A program made the translations under genes and the position numbers. The notes beneath the pieces were generated by a model, which was not told the DNA's origin, ran no database searches, and saw only the letters and a program-made list of their open reading frames with translations. A stretch of DNA of 64,000 bases, taken from Bacteroides mediterraneensis (GTDB taxonomy: Bacteria > Bacteroidota > Bacteroidia > Bacteroidales > Bacteroidaceae). Each line of letters opens with the position of its first letter. The first letter of the stretch is position 1. The stretch is from contig NZ_DAJPEN010000001.1 in the NCBI RefSeq assembly GCF_025993685.1, positions 1,364,001 to 1,428,000 of the forward strand. Direction: 5' to 3'. This document shows, one piece after another, positions 26,044-34,576 of this stretch.

Positions 26044-26664
26044 TTGTATTTCATAGAGGGAAAGAACGACCAACACGTAATCTGGAATCTGGCTCAAAAG
26101 CTAAGTCTAAAAGAGACATTTGAAGTCATAGCCAAAAACTCGTATAGCCAAATTATATTATCACTTCCTACAATGTTGAAAAGCACGAATACTCTGAAAC
26201 GATTGGGAGTAATTGTGGATGCTGATGAAAACCTAGAAGGGCATTACTTCGATACGTAATATCTTGTCAAAAAGCGGATTCTACTCATCTGTTACGGAGA
26301 ATTTGCCAGAGAAGGAATTGATATGTGTTCCCGATGATGAAGAGCAGATTATATTCGGATTACGGATAATGCCAAACAATCTATTGAACGGCATGTTGGA
26401 GGATTTTATATCTTTTATGATTCCAGAGCCGGAAAAAGATGTATTGTTGACCAAAGCTGATGAAGTATTGTCTGCGATTGAAACGGAAGGAATAAACAAT
26501 TATAAAAAGGCACATCATTCCAAAGCTCGTATTCATCGTGGCTGGCATGGCAAGATGAACCTGGTACAGCCATGGGGACAGCGATTACGAAACAGATATT
26601 AAGTACAGATGGAGAATTGTGTATGACTTTTGTAAACTGGTTAAGAAAATTATTTGATTGGTGA
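26044..26664 (+). pseudogene. frame-shifted DUF3226-like TOPRIM protein
   Basis: Relic of a TOPRIM-type protein. The frame beginning at 26044 gives FIEGKNDQHVIWNL (the conserved N-terminal acidic motif) and GVIVDADENLEGHY (the D-x-D motif), then stops at 26257-26259. A second frame from 26264 gives LPEKELICVPDDEEQIIFGL and MPNNLLNGMLEDF. A third frame near 26530 gives WLAWQDEPGTAMGTAITKQ and ends at TGA 26662-26664. All three match one family in order, so the gene has at least two frameshifts and a lost start codon. Intact members occur near ATPase (OLD-like) genes in defence loci; no such partner is here. Confidence 0.75.
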
Positions 26665-26703
26665 TTGAGAAAGTAGGGGATAATGGGATCATTTTATTCC
26701 ATT

Positions 26704-26751
26704 AGTCCCGACTCGGAGACGAATCTGAATGAATCGTACCGAATCGGGACT
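26704..26751. terminator. possible terminator hairpin
   Basis: Arms 26704-26716 and 26739-26751 pair at 12 of 13 positions around a 22-base loop, followed on the plus side by a T-rich stretch. It lies between the TOPRIM relic and the 3' end of the HAD lipoprotein gene, so it could end either transcript. Confidence 0.55.
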
Positions 26752-26822
26752 GATTATTTCTATTTTGCAATACGTACTTTACCGGAAGCTTGCGTAAAGT
26801 TATTCGCTCTATTTTGTCCGGC

Positions 26823-27833
26823 TTATTTAGACCGGTTCATCCATACAGTCTTGAATTCTTTAGACATGTCAGCCTGAAGCCAGTGGTTGATTCGAAGAGA
26901 ATCCTTCCAATGTGGTACGGCGGTGCCGTGATAAGGTTCATAGGCATATTCCCGTTCGGCATCATCATGATTGATCATCATGGCCAGATGAGGATATTTG
27001 CTGGTAGAAACCAGATGGAACATACCAAAGTCTCCAGTGGTGTTTCCTACTGCCATAACCGGTGTTTTCCCCAGATGGCTGTAAATATTACAAGTTTTTC
27101 CATTGCCGTCATTTTTAGGCTGGTAGATAGATTTCTGGATGCGGTATTCTGTTCCGTTCTGTGTATATACCGGTTGTATGGTCTGGTTTGTTCCCAGCAG
27201 ATGTTGCCGGTCGAGTCCTATTGTTTGCGGGCAGATACTCCATACCACTCCTTGAACAGATCCGGATACGATGTAGATTTGGAATTTCTTCTCTTTAAGA
27301 TAATCGATGAGTTCCAGCATGGGTTGATAGAACAGGTCCGCGTAATGCTTTCCATATTTGTATGGTTTGTTTTCGGTCAGAAATTTATGGGCATATTGGA
27401 TATACGTTTCGTGATCTATTTGTTCAAAAGCTTTCATGATCACGGAATCCATATAATTGACACCATTAACATTCCAATGATTCAGGACGGTAGTATCGTT
27501 GGGGTTCTCCGATAATTTTTGTGCGTATTGGTATTCGGTCAGATTCAGTAAGGCAGGATTTTCTTTTGCCTTTTCTGCCATTTTCTGAGCAGCTACGGCT
27601 ATTTCAAACCAGAGCGGTGTCTCGCAGGCTATTGTTCCATCCATATCGAATACGGCGATCCGGTCCTCTTCCGGTATGGCGGAGGCTTTATCACCTATAA
27701 ATTCAATCAATTGCTGTTTGATTTCGGTGTTGTTCCATGAGGGCAGAGGATCTGTTTTCGGAGTGTTTTGGCAGGCGAACAATGTTGCGGTTGCGAACAA
27801 TATCGCCCATACTTTGTTGGTTCCTTTTTTCAT
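26823..27833 (-). CDS. HAD-superfamily phosphatase lipoprotein
   Basis: Predicted lipid-anchored phosphatase of the HAD (phosphoserine phosphatase-like) type, 336 residues. It has a signal peptide with lipobox LFACQ. Motif I is AVFDMDGTIACETPLW, motif II is IYIVSGSVQGV, and motif IV is AVGNTTGDFGMF. The usual cap region is replaced by a Tyr-rich helical insert (YIQYAHKFLTEN...). It should act outside the cytoplasm on a small phosphate ester. It is the last gene of a minus-strand set with a glycyl radical enzyme and its activase, 34 bases after the enzyme; an exported phosphatase in such an operon suggests that the substrate arrives as a phosphorylated compound, but this is inference. Confidence 0.8.
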   Translation of the reverse strand: MKKGTNKVWAILFATATLFACQNTPKTDPLPSWNNTEIKQQLIEFIGDKASAIPEEDRIAVFDMDGTIACETPLWFEIAVAAQKMAEKAKENPALLNLTEYQYAQKLSENPNDTTVLNHWNVNGVNYMDSVIMKAFEQIDHETYIQYAHKFLTENKPYKYGKHYADLFYQPMLELIDYLKEKKFQIYIVSGSVQGVVWSICPQTIGLDRQHLLGTNQTIQPVYTQNGTEYRIQKSIYQPKNDGNGKTCNIYSHLGKTPVMAVGNTTGDFGMFHLVSTSKYPHLAMMINHDDAEREYAYEPYHGTAVPHWKDSLRINHWLQADMSKEFKTVWMNRSK

Positions 27834-27867
27834 GATTCTGTAAATTTATTGTTTTTTTTAAAAGAGT

Positions 27868-30543
27868 TTATTTTTCTACAGGCCGTTTGATATAGTTTTC
27901 CATATGATCCAGAGGCAGTGTGATAAACGGTGTCTGCCAACCTCCGATGCGTACATTGATATTGGCATAAGGAGCCAGTTTTTGGGCTGCTTTTGCTCCA
28001 TCCATGTTCATGGATTCTTTTACGGCTTCATAGATTTCCTTATATTTTTCGCTGCTTCCGACAGCTATTGTCATCATCGCTCCATATTTGCGTATGAAGT
28101 CCCAAAGTATTTCAGAGATGATTTCCGGTGTCGTATTGTCCTCTTCCAGACAGATGTCCGTAATGGTTCCTGCGGCGAAGCGTTCCAGTCGGAATTTAGA
28201 CAAAGAGTTTATTACTCCCATGATTCCCGCATGAGTTGTACCGGGAACCGGTGAGAAGTTGGGGGCTATAGGCATTCCCGTAAGCCGATTGGGAGAAGCG
28301 GCCGCACTCCGGCCTTGCCAATTATATTGTTCGAAGGTTCCGAATCCGGCTGTAATTTTCATTTTGATATTGAAGGTCATGCCCAATGGCAAACCATAAT
28401 ATCCGGCCAAGGCTCGTAAGGAAGCGATGCGTCTCCATTCCCGTTCCGGGGCTTCATCCTGGAATAGTTTTTTGCCGAAGGAAGCGGATTTCTCCACACA
28501 TCGGTAGAACATATCCAGAATATCACAGGTTATTCGGTCTGCATCTACATCATTATCTCCGAATTTTGGAGAGTTTGTATCAAAGTCCACTTGGATCGAT
28601 TTGTAAAGTTCCAGTTTTTCCGGTGAAAGGTTATTATTGTCAACTCCGAAATTCTCTCGGATGGCTTCACACACCTGTTCTAAAGAATATTTCTTCTTTT
28701 CAAATACCCAGAGTTGGATGGCTGCCAGTTCATTGACCATATCCGGTACAGCTCCGAGTACCACTCCGGCCAGATTATGGTTGGCACCGCCAGAGGCTTT
28801 GTCGGCTCCTTTTTCCATGCATCCCTCAAGATATGCGGAGAATAGAGGAGAAGGAGCAGCGTTCTCATCAATCATGTAATACATAAAGAGCGACATGACG
28901 GCCTGGTCTACAAAAAACTGCAGATGCTGTTCTGTGTATTTCATCAAATCGTCAAAGCTTTTAGGTACGGGGGTTGTGGGCGATACTTTTGCTCCTCGGA
29001 ACAGAGCCTCGTCTTTTTTCAGGGATGCTCCCTGGTTCAAGGCAGATTCTACGGCCTGTAGTCCTACCAACATGGTAAAGGTCCAGTCAGATTTACCGTT
29101 TAGGATCGGTTCCCAACATCCGTCTACGCAATAGTCGTTAGCCAGTTCCATCATATTCTTTTGTACTTCAGGTACATTCTTTTCGTCCTGCATCAGTGCA
29201 TGGTAAAGAGCCGGTATCATAACTTCGTCATTAAGTACCGAAGGATTGTTCCTGGTACGGAACAGCGACCGGGCTATTTTGTTGATCAGTTCCTTAGGAC
29301 TGTTTTTATGAATGCGTACATAGATACCCGGTGCCGGCAGGTTAACATTCTCGATAGCTTGTAATATAAAATAAGTACATTCGTTGGTAGCGTCCGATCC
29401 GTCTGCTTTTTTTCCACCAACGATTATATTCTGCAGAAAGTTGTTTACTCCGGCTTTCTGGTCGATATAATAAGGATGGGTACCCAATACGGTTGCATAA
29501 TCCACATGATCCTGTTTGATCAGAAAATTAGAAGTCAGGTTCAGGCGTGCCGCGCATTTCAGGATAAAGCATTCAAATATTTCCAGAGCCTTTTCTTTGT
29601 CTGTTTCTTTTTGCAGATAAGGATTCAGAACCTGATCCAGTCTTCCCAAAGAAATAAAGTTCATGGAGGCATGGAGCGCAATGTGGAAAAAGCAGATGCT
29701 TTGCATTGCCTCATGGAATGTTTCAGCAGGCTGTGCCGGAACCTTACGGGCAATGCGAGCCAGTTCCAGTAATTCCGTTTGCTCTTTTGTTCCGTCAGGA
29801 TACTGGGCAGCTTTCTTTTCCGCCAGGACCGCGAAACGTTGTGCGTAGTCAAGAACGGCCTTGCAGGAAAGTTTTACGGCCCAGTAAAAATCGAATTTAC
29901 GTTTTTGTGAAATCAGTTCCGTGTCTTTTTCACGCAAGGTGCGTAAGGCATTTTTACGCTCAGTATTTTCTTTCGGTACCTTGTTTTTTATATCTTCGTA
30001 TACCTTTCTTGCTTCGGCCTCTTCTTCTTTCATTTTATTGATGGTCGGAGCGAGCTGATCCAGTTTTTTGATGCAATCATTGATTTTTGCTTGCAGTCCG
30101 TCTCGTAAGAGTTCCTCATAGTTCATGGTGTTGTGTCCGAACAGAGAAGCGGCATTACGGTTCGTAATTGATCCGGCGCGCAGTTCGTCCTCAGTAAGGA
30201 AACGTGGAAACATTTTGCCCAGTCCGTTGGATCCCATGGGCATATTACCTAACAACAGGTCACCGTCGGCAATTTCGGCAGTGTGTGTCTTTCGGCTGTT
30301 TTGCTCATCTGTCATGGCAATGAGCATTCGGTTTATGGCCAGGGCTCTACGTACAATGACCGAACACTTTTCAATGGGATCCCAAAGCGGGAAACGTTCG
30401 TTCGGATCTTTATCTTCAATAACGTTCTGAAACATTTCAGGTGTAAACCATTCTTCAGAACGGTCGTTGAGGGCACGATTAATCAGTTGGTCATAGAGTT
30501 TTTTAACTCTGGGTGACATTTCGTGAGCGAATTCAGTTTTCAT
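27868..30543 (-). CDS. glycyl radical enzyme, substrate class unassigned
   Basis: Oxygen-sensitive radical enzyme of the pyruvate formate-lyase/diol-dehydratase superfamily, 891 residues, cytoplasmic. The thiyl-radical Cys is Cys476 in VDGCWEP with the general-base Glu478 two on. The glycyl radical is predicted at Gly868 in NVRIGGWQTPF. Most eliminases read GCVE and R-V-x-G-Y at these places; here Trp follows both the Cys and the Gly. An unusual lysine/glutamate-rich helical insert (about 165-215, MKEEEAEARKVYEDIKNKV) is present near the N-terminus. Cys-x-Glu argues for an eliminase or decarboxylase rather than a formate-lyase (which has Cys-Cys). It overlaps its activase gene by 11 bases. 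I cannot assign a substrate. Confidence 0.88.
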   Translation of the reverse strand: MKTEFAHEMSPRVKKLYDQLINRALNDRSEEWFTPEMFQNVIEDKDPNERFPLWDPIEKCSVIVRRALAINRMLIAMTDEQNSRKTHTAEIADGDLLLGNMPMGSNGLGKMFPRFLTEDELRAGSITNRNAASLFGHNTMNYEELLRDGLQAKINDCIKKLDQLAPTINKMKEEEAEARKVYEDIKNKVPKENTERKNALRTLREKDTELISQKRKFDFYWAVKLSCKAVLDYAQRFAVLAEKKAAQYPDGTKEQTELLELARIARKVPAQPAETFHEAMQSICFFHIALHASMNFISLGRLDQVLNPYLQKETDKEKALEIFECFILKCAARLNLTSNFLIKQDHVDYATVLGTHPYYIDQKAGVNNFLQNIIVGGKKADGSDATNECTYFILQAIENVNLPAPGIYVRIHKNSPKELINKIARSLFRTRNNPSVLNDEVMIPALYHALMQDEKNVPEVQKNMMELANDYCVDGCWEPILNGKSDWTFTMLVGLQAVESALNQGASLKKDEALFRGAKVSPTTPVPKSFDDLMKYTEQHLQFFVDQAVMSLFMYYMIDENAAPSPLFSAYLEGCMEKGADKASGGANHNLAGVVLGAVPDMVNELAAIQLWVFEKKKYSLEQVCEAIRENFGVDNNNLSPEKLELYKSIQVDFDTNSPKFGDNDVDADRITCDILDMFYRCVEKSASFGKKLFQDEAPEREWRRIASLRALAGYYGLPLGMTFNIKMKITAGFGTFEQYNWQGRSAAASPNRLTGMPIAPNFSPVPGTTHAGIMGVINSLSKFRLERFAAGTITDICLEEDNTTPEIISEILWDFIRKYGAMMTIAVGSSEKYKEIYEAVKESMNMDGAKAAQKLAPYANINVRIGGWQTPFITLPLDHMENYIKRPVEK

Positions 30544-31480
30544 AAATCTGTAGTTTATAATGGTTCGTAAAAAGATTCATTTTATTTTCGCACGATTTAA
30601 TTTCCTCTTCAGTCGGAGGTGCCATGCGTAGAGGCAAACCGCTTTCCTGATAGTAATGCGTATAATTCCGGTTCCAGGGATTCAGGGCTATTTCTTTTAT
30701 ATCGTACTGCAGCAATAATTTCCCGATACTGTTCCACACATCTTCCCGGTCAAAGAATCCGGGAATCATGGGAATCCGAGGCAGGATTCTGGCATTTCCA
30801 GACTTCAGAAGTTTCAGTACCTGTTCTATTTGCTGGTCATGACGTATTTCATTTTTTCCTACGATAACCCTCATTCCAAAAAGCCAGAGATCTACGAGTG
30901 GCAATATTTTTCTGTAACGTTCCAAAGGAAGCAGGCCGGAGGTTTCCACTGCTGTATGAACTCCTTTTTCCTTACATAAAGAAAGCAGTTCTGCTGTGGC
31001 TTCCGGTTGCATGAGTGCTTCTCCTCCTGATAGTGTGATTCCGCCTTTCTCTTTGGTAAAAGCAAGGTATGGTTCTATTTGCTCAAACAAATCATTCACA
31101 AAAAGAGTTTGTGTAGGCAGGTGCAATGCGCTTCCCTTCACCCCCTTTGTGCTGGCCGGACAGCTTTCTATACAGGCGCCGCATTGAGTGCATAAGTTTC
31201 TGTTTATTTTGTGCTTTCCTTGTGGAAAAGAGTGCGCCTGATGGGGGCAGGCGGATTCGCAACGCCGGCATCCCGAGCAGAGGTTTTCATTGTATAGTAA
31301 AGGAGATTGGTAACTTTGCGAATGTGGTGAATGGCACCAGTCACAGCGTACCGGGCATTCCTGGAAGAATACGACCACTCTGATTCCGGGACCGTCATAT
31401 TTGGAAAACTCGGCGACATCAAATATACGGATTTCAGAAGACCTTGGTTCAGCCTGTGTTTTGTTTCTACGTATTCTCAT
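30533..31480 (-). CDS. glycyl-radical enzyme activating protein (radical SAM)
   Basis: Radical SAM activase that abstracts the glycine hydrogen of the partner enzyme. The 315-residue protein has the CxxxCxxC cluster motif CPVRCDWC at 42-49. A ferredoxin-like insert with two further 4Fe-4S sites follows (CSGCRRCESACP and CTQCGACIESCP). The SAM-binding loop GGITLSGGEAL comes next, then VETSGLLP. The two-cluster insert is typical of activases for eliminase-type enzymes and not of PflA. Its 3' end overlaps the start of the glycyl radical enzyme by 11 bases, so the two are translationally coupled. No -7 box match was found upstream. Confidence 0.93.
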   Translation of the reverse strand: MRIRRNKTQAEPRSSEIRIFDVAEFSKYDGPGIRVVVFFQECPVRCDWCHSPHSQSYQSPLLYNENLCSGCRRCESACPHQAHSFPQGKHKINRNLCTQCGACIESCPASTKGVKGSALHLPTQTLFVNDLFEQIEPYLAFTKEKGGITLSGGEALMQPEATAELLSLCKEKGVHTAVETSGLLPLERYRKILPLVDLWLFGMRVIVGKNEIRHDQQIEQVLKLLKSGNARILPRIPMIPGFFDREDVWNSIGKLLLQYDIKEIALNPWNRNYTHYYQESGLPLRMAPPTEEEIKSCENKMNLFTNHYKLQIYEN

Positions 31481-31586
31481 ATGGTTATTAGTGTTTCAAA
31501 GTTGTAGTTTTGCTTTAATTACGTTTCTAAGTTAGAAAAAAATAATTAATCTGATTGTTTTTCTTTTAAAAAATGTTTCGTTAGTA

Positions 31587-31922
31587 GTAAGCATTCGGCC
31601 AACGACAGGTGTTAAACCTATATATACAACAATAGCGACTGTCACTATAAATCTAATAGTTGCAGTCGCTATTCTTTTGTTGAACCTATATGTTGTAGTC
31701 AGCACCGGTTGCCGGCTTCCTCCTCTTGAGTTCCAGCAGTTCCTCCTGAGTCTCCTTTTTGTGATAAGGCATTCGGGCGATGACATCATTCAGATTTTCC
31801 GAATGCTTACTCATAAACAGACAGGAACTCTTCTTTACTCATTATTCGTTTCATGGCTTTTTTATTGGCAAAGTAACGGAAGGGTGGAGGGCTTTACAAT
31901 GTGTATTTTATCGGATGCTTAC
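31587..31922. mobile_element. internally deleted IS66-family element
   Basis: One end reads GTAAGCATTCGG at 31587 and the other, on the opposite strand, GTAAGCATCCGATAAAA ending at 31922. On the minus strand the element starts with the orf1 N-terminus (MSKEEFLSVYE). It then jumps to the transposase C-terminus (LNDVIARMPYHKK), followed by the right-end hairpin at 31634-31670. The whole middle is gone, so it cannot move by itself. No 8-base target duplication is visible (CGTTAGTA left, TCTTAGGG right), which fits later rearrangement: its right edge abuts copy 3 of the 269-residue gene. Confidence 0.7.
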
Positions 31923-32195
31923 TCTTAGGGGAGGTATTGAAATTCAATACGCTCAGAACTTGTCTATAAGACAGTCTGATGGTGGTGCCGAAAAGAATTT
32001 CTCCAAAGTATTTGCCACAAGAGAAGTACAGGACACCGTGGTTACCGACGGTTCAGACGCTTACATTATGCTTGACAATGCTCTCGACGGTTATGGAATG
32101 GAAGACGATTTGATGATTACCGGAGATTTGGTGTTTGTTAATGTGACAGGTCAAAGATTGCAGTTCCGAATCTCTTAACATAAGTATCAGTTAAC
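31923..32195 (+). pseudogene. C-terminal fragment of the 269-residue protein (copy 3)
   Basis: Begins exactly at the edge of the IS66 relic and matches 23978-24250 with scattered mismatches, including about 15 bases beyond the stop codon. Translated, it gives IEIQYAQNLSIRQSDGGAE through to GDLVFVNVTGQRLQ and a TAA at 32176-32178. It has no start codon or N-terminal two thirds. Differences from the intact copy show it is a diverged paralogue rather than a recent duplicate. Confidence 0.85.
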
Positions 32196-32219
32196 TATAA
32201 GGAGCCGATCTTAAAATAT

Positions 32220-32275
32220 GTAAGCCTCCGATAATTATACAGCAGTCGTTGCTATAAATTTATAACAGCGGCTGC
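32220..32275. mobile_element. solitary IS66-type terminus with adjacent hairpin
   Basis: GTAAGCCTCCGATAA at 32220-32234, then a stem-loop with arms 32242-32256 and 32261-32275. Its base composition and sequence (GCAGTCG...) recall the IS66 right-end hairpins at 25949, 31634 and 38381. It sits between copy 3 of the repeated gene and the protease-inhibitor gene. Confidence 0.5.
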
Positions 32276-32309
32276 ATAAATGTATACTTTAAATTAGTTA
32301 AACTGTTGG

Positions 32310-32858
32310 TTACAGCAGAACTCTTTTAATTTCCACACTTGGCTTACTACCATCAGTAGGATAATAAATCTCTACTATTGCAGGGAATGTCTCTTTGCCC
32401 AATGTAGCAAGACGACCTATGCATACATAACGGCATTTAATTCCATTCACAATCTGTTTGGAAACTTTCGAAGGTGTATAAGTTACTCCCAGATGTCCAG
32501 CCATTGCCTCATTGAACATTTTGATATCCTCGTCTGTGAGATCTTCATAATCAGACCATCCTCCGCAAGTGCTATTTTTTAAACCATCTGCTTCAACATC
32601 AAAAGACTTCACATCTTCATAAATAACATTTTCAACTTTATGAAGACAATACTGAGCAAACTGAATTTCCGCTTTACCCGGAGCAATGACTTGGAATGTA
32701 TAGCGATGTATATTAGGCTCTCCACATTTTTGAAAGTCTGGTTTAATCACATCAATTCCCAATAGGGCTACATTACCCGATAAACGGACTGGAACTGAAT
32801 AAAAACCCGTACTTGGATTACACTCACGTTCAATTGTAAAAGTTTCACCTACTTTCAT
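32310..32858 (-). CDS. two-domain cysteine-protease inhibitor: chagasin (I42) + cystatin-like
   Basis: 182-residue protein combining two unrelated cysteine-protease inhibitor folds. Residues 1-90 look like chagasin: the L2 loop motif NPSTGFYS at 14-21, a central VALLGIDVIKPDF, and HRYTFQVIAPGKAEIQFAQY as the strand before the final loop. Residues about 98-182 look like cystatin: a Gly pair at 99-100, a helix (DEDIKMFNEAMAGHLG), and QIVNGIKCRYVCI at 135, matching the cystatin Q-x-V-x-G wedge. Two Cys residues (about 13 and 45) are also present. There is no signal peptide, which is odd because chagasin-type bacterial proteins are usually exported. It would block papain-type proteases of host, phage or rival bacteria, or protect the cell from its own. 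Confidence 0.65.
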   Translation of the reverse strand: MKVGETFTIERECNPSTGFYSVPVRLSGNVALLGIDVIKPDFQKCGEPNIHRYTFQVIAPGKAEIQFAQYCLHKVENVIYEDVKSFDVEADGLKNSTCGGWSDYEDLTDEDIKMFNEAMAGHLGVTYTPSKVSKQIVNGIKCRYVCIGRLATLGKETFPAIVEIYYPTDGSKPSVEIKRVLL

Positions 32859-33428
32859 AATTCGATTTTAAGTTTAAAAGTTAATTAATAAATTAAATAT
32901 TCACGATATTCCTAATTCTATTTAGGAATAATTAATTGGTATTCTAAGATAATATTCATCATTCTGTTTTAACCCCTCCTGATAAGATTTATATATCTTG
33001 TTTTAATTATGTTTCTATAACATCTTCAATTCAGAAGTATCTCCATGAGCAAATGTCAATATTATTTCTAATTAGACAAAGAAAAAACAGCGATAAATAA
33101 TTAAAAACGTATGATACCTTCAATTTGAATGGAATAATCGGAGTAGATGTTACATTTCTGTTACATTATGAACGCTCACTTCCGTTATACGGTCGCTGGG
33201 GCGAGATAAGGGTAAGCCTTCGCTCTTCGGAAAAAACGGGCTGACACTTGATGCATTCGCAGAGAGTGAAAATTCCCTTTCAGCATGTCAAAAAAATACA
33301 CAAGCCGAGAGCAACGACAAATCATGCTTGCATGAATTTGCAGATTGCCGAGACGCAGCCGTTTTTATCAAAAGATGTGGTTGCTTTATGGTTGCGGATT
33401 GCAAATCCTTATACTCATTACCGCCGGA
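32859..33428. other. 570-base non-coding stretch with REP-like palindromes
   Basis: AT-rich sequence with no gene I can support. Near its right end two related palindromes occur: GGATTGCAAATCC at 33396-33408 and CGGATTACAAATCCG from 33425 to 33439, the second running into the 3' end of the next gene. They resemble REP-type units. A GC-richer patch near 33170-33240 looks like a junction but matches nothing I recognise. Confidence 0.5.
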
Positions 33429-34220
33429 TTACAAATCCGCCACAACGGAACTGGAATATTTTTCATATCTATCGCTTTCAGCACTATATTCATTTGCACT
33501 AATATCATTATAATACTCCTCTTTTTCTTTTTTCCCGATGTCTGATAATTGTGGTAACCATTGCTTACATGTGTCGCAAGGTGGATAAGTATCATCAATT
33601 TTTTTATTCTTTGCAAATACTCTTTCTCCTCTCTTTCTTGCTTGCAACTTTTTCCTTTTGTTTACTTCATTCCAAAATTGATGATTTTTATATCCAAATT
33701 TAGCCTGTAATTGTTTAAATTCCTGATCGTCAAGTCTTTCTTTTTCTCCATAATCATAAAAATCCTTTATAAATCTAGCAGGACCTTGTGTAATTTCTAT
33801 AATCTTATCGGTTTCTTCCAATTTTTCTAACGCATTCGCTAAAGAATGTGGCTCTGCACATTGCCCAGGTTGATTCGAATGATCTGCCCTTTGGTCTACT
33901 TTTAAATCTTTCGTTTGAGGATGATTCTTGATTTTATTAACTACTACTTTGCAGTCATCAGGATCGTTCATACCATCTGCAGAAGCAGAGAATATTCCAA
34001 TCCCCTTATTAACATATAATATTGTTGTATGACAAGTCAAATCTTTTTTTGCTTGTAAAGTGGTACAGGAAGGCATCAATTGAACGCGCAAAATTCTTTT
34101 GTTATCTATTTTCACTCTCTGCCTCGCTCTACCATCAGCACTATCAATCCTCCTACTAACCTTCTCCTTATTTTGTCTTGCCTCGTACATATCCATCAAT
34201 TTTTTAAGATTATTACTCAA
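33429..34220 (-). CDS. deaminase-superfamily protein, candidate toxin
   Basis: 263-residue protein with zinc-dependent deaminase-fold motifs: GQCAEPHSLANALE at 119-132 (Cys121 as zinc ligand, Glu123 as catalytic acid) and YPPCDTCKQWLP with Cys215 and Cys218. This CAE...PCxxC spacing (about 92) with a Lys/Arg-rich insert is like deaminase domains of polymorphic toxins (YwqJ/BURPS668 types). The N-terminus is basic and has no signal peptide, membrane helix or known toxin-delivery domain. The stop codon lies inside a REP-like palindrome (33425-33439), so the C-terminus may have been altered. No immunity gene is obvious next to it. A housekeeping deaminase is less likely given the insert and context. 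Confidence 0.55.
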   Translation of the reverse strand: MSNNLKKLMDMYEARQNKEKVSRRIDSADGRARQRVKIDNKRILRVQLMPSCTTLQAKKDLTCHTTILYVNKGIGIFSASADGMNDPDDCKVVVNKIKNHPQTKDLKVDQRADHSNQPGQCAEPHSLANALEKLEETDKIIEITQGPARFIKDFYDYGEKERLDDQEFKQLQAKFGYKNHQFWNEVNKRKKLQARKRGERVFAKNKKIDDTYPPCDTCKQWLPQLSDIGKKEKEEYYNDISANEYSAESDRYEKYSSSVVADL

Positions 34221-34276
34221 TTAAACCTCTTTGGAGAGCAGCCACCCGAATGGCGACCACACTCTTAATGCTCGGC

Positions 34277-34475
34277 TTAGCCGAACGTGCCTTCTCCGCC
34301 TTCATTGTTGTCTCTGGAAGCCGTATCTTTCTTAGGGTAGTGGTACTCGGTTCCATTCATCTACACCATGTTGCTCAGGCTGACAATAGCGGTCTTCACA
34401 TCTCCTTCCGACAATGAAGTTTCTCGCAGATGCGCTTCACGAGCATTTTGTCGGTCGATTTCTGTTACTACTTGT
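34277..34475 (-). pseudogene. short degraded coding relics, possibly HU-like
   Basis: Two abutting in-frame stretches on the minus strand. One (34361 to about 34475) contains LRETSLSEGDVKTAIVSLS and stops at 34361-34363; this recalls the S-x-x-D-V-K-x-x-I segment of HU-like DNA-binding proteins in Bacteroides. The next (34277-34360) encodes MNGTEYHYPKKDTASRD and stops after 27 codons. Neither looks functional. The identification is weak. Confidence 0.25.
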
Positions 34476-34576
34476 GATAGTCTACTTACAGAAATAATAA
34501 TAAAATTCTATTATTTACCATTATACTAAGAAAAATAACGAAACCAAAAGAAGATACCGCTATTTTTATTCAAATC

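Noticed and set aside
33170..33240. GC-richer patch containing GTAAGCC
   Set aside because: The following bases (TTCGCTC) do not match the IS66-type end motif, and no flanking IS sequence was seen.
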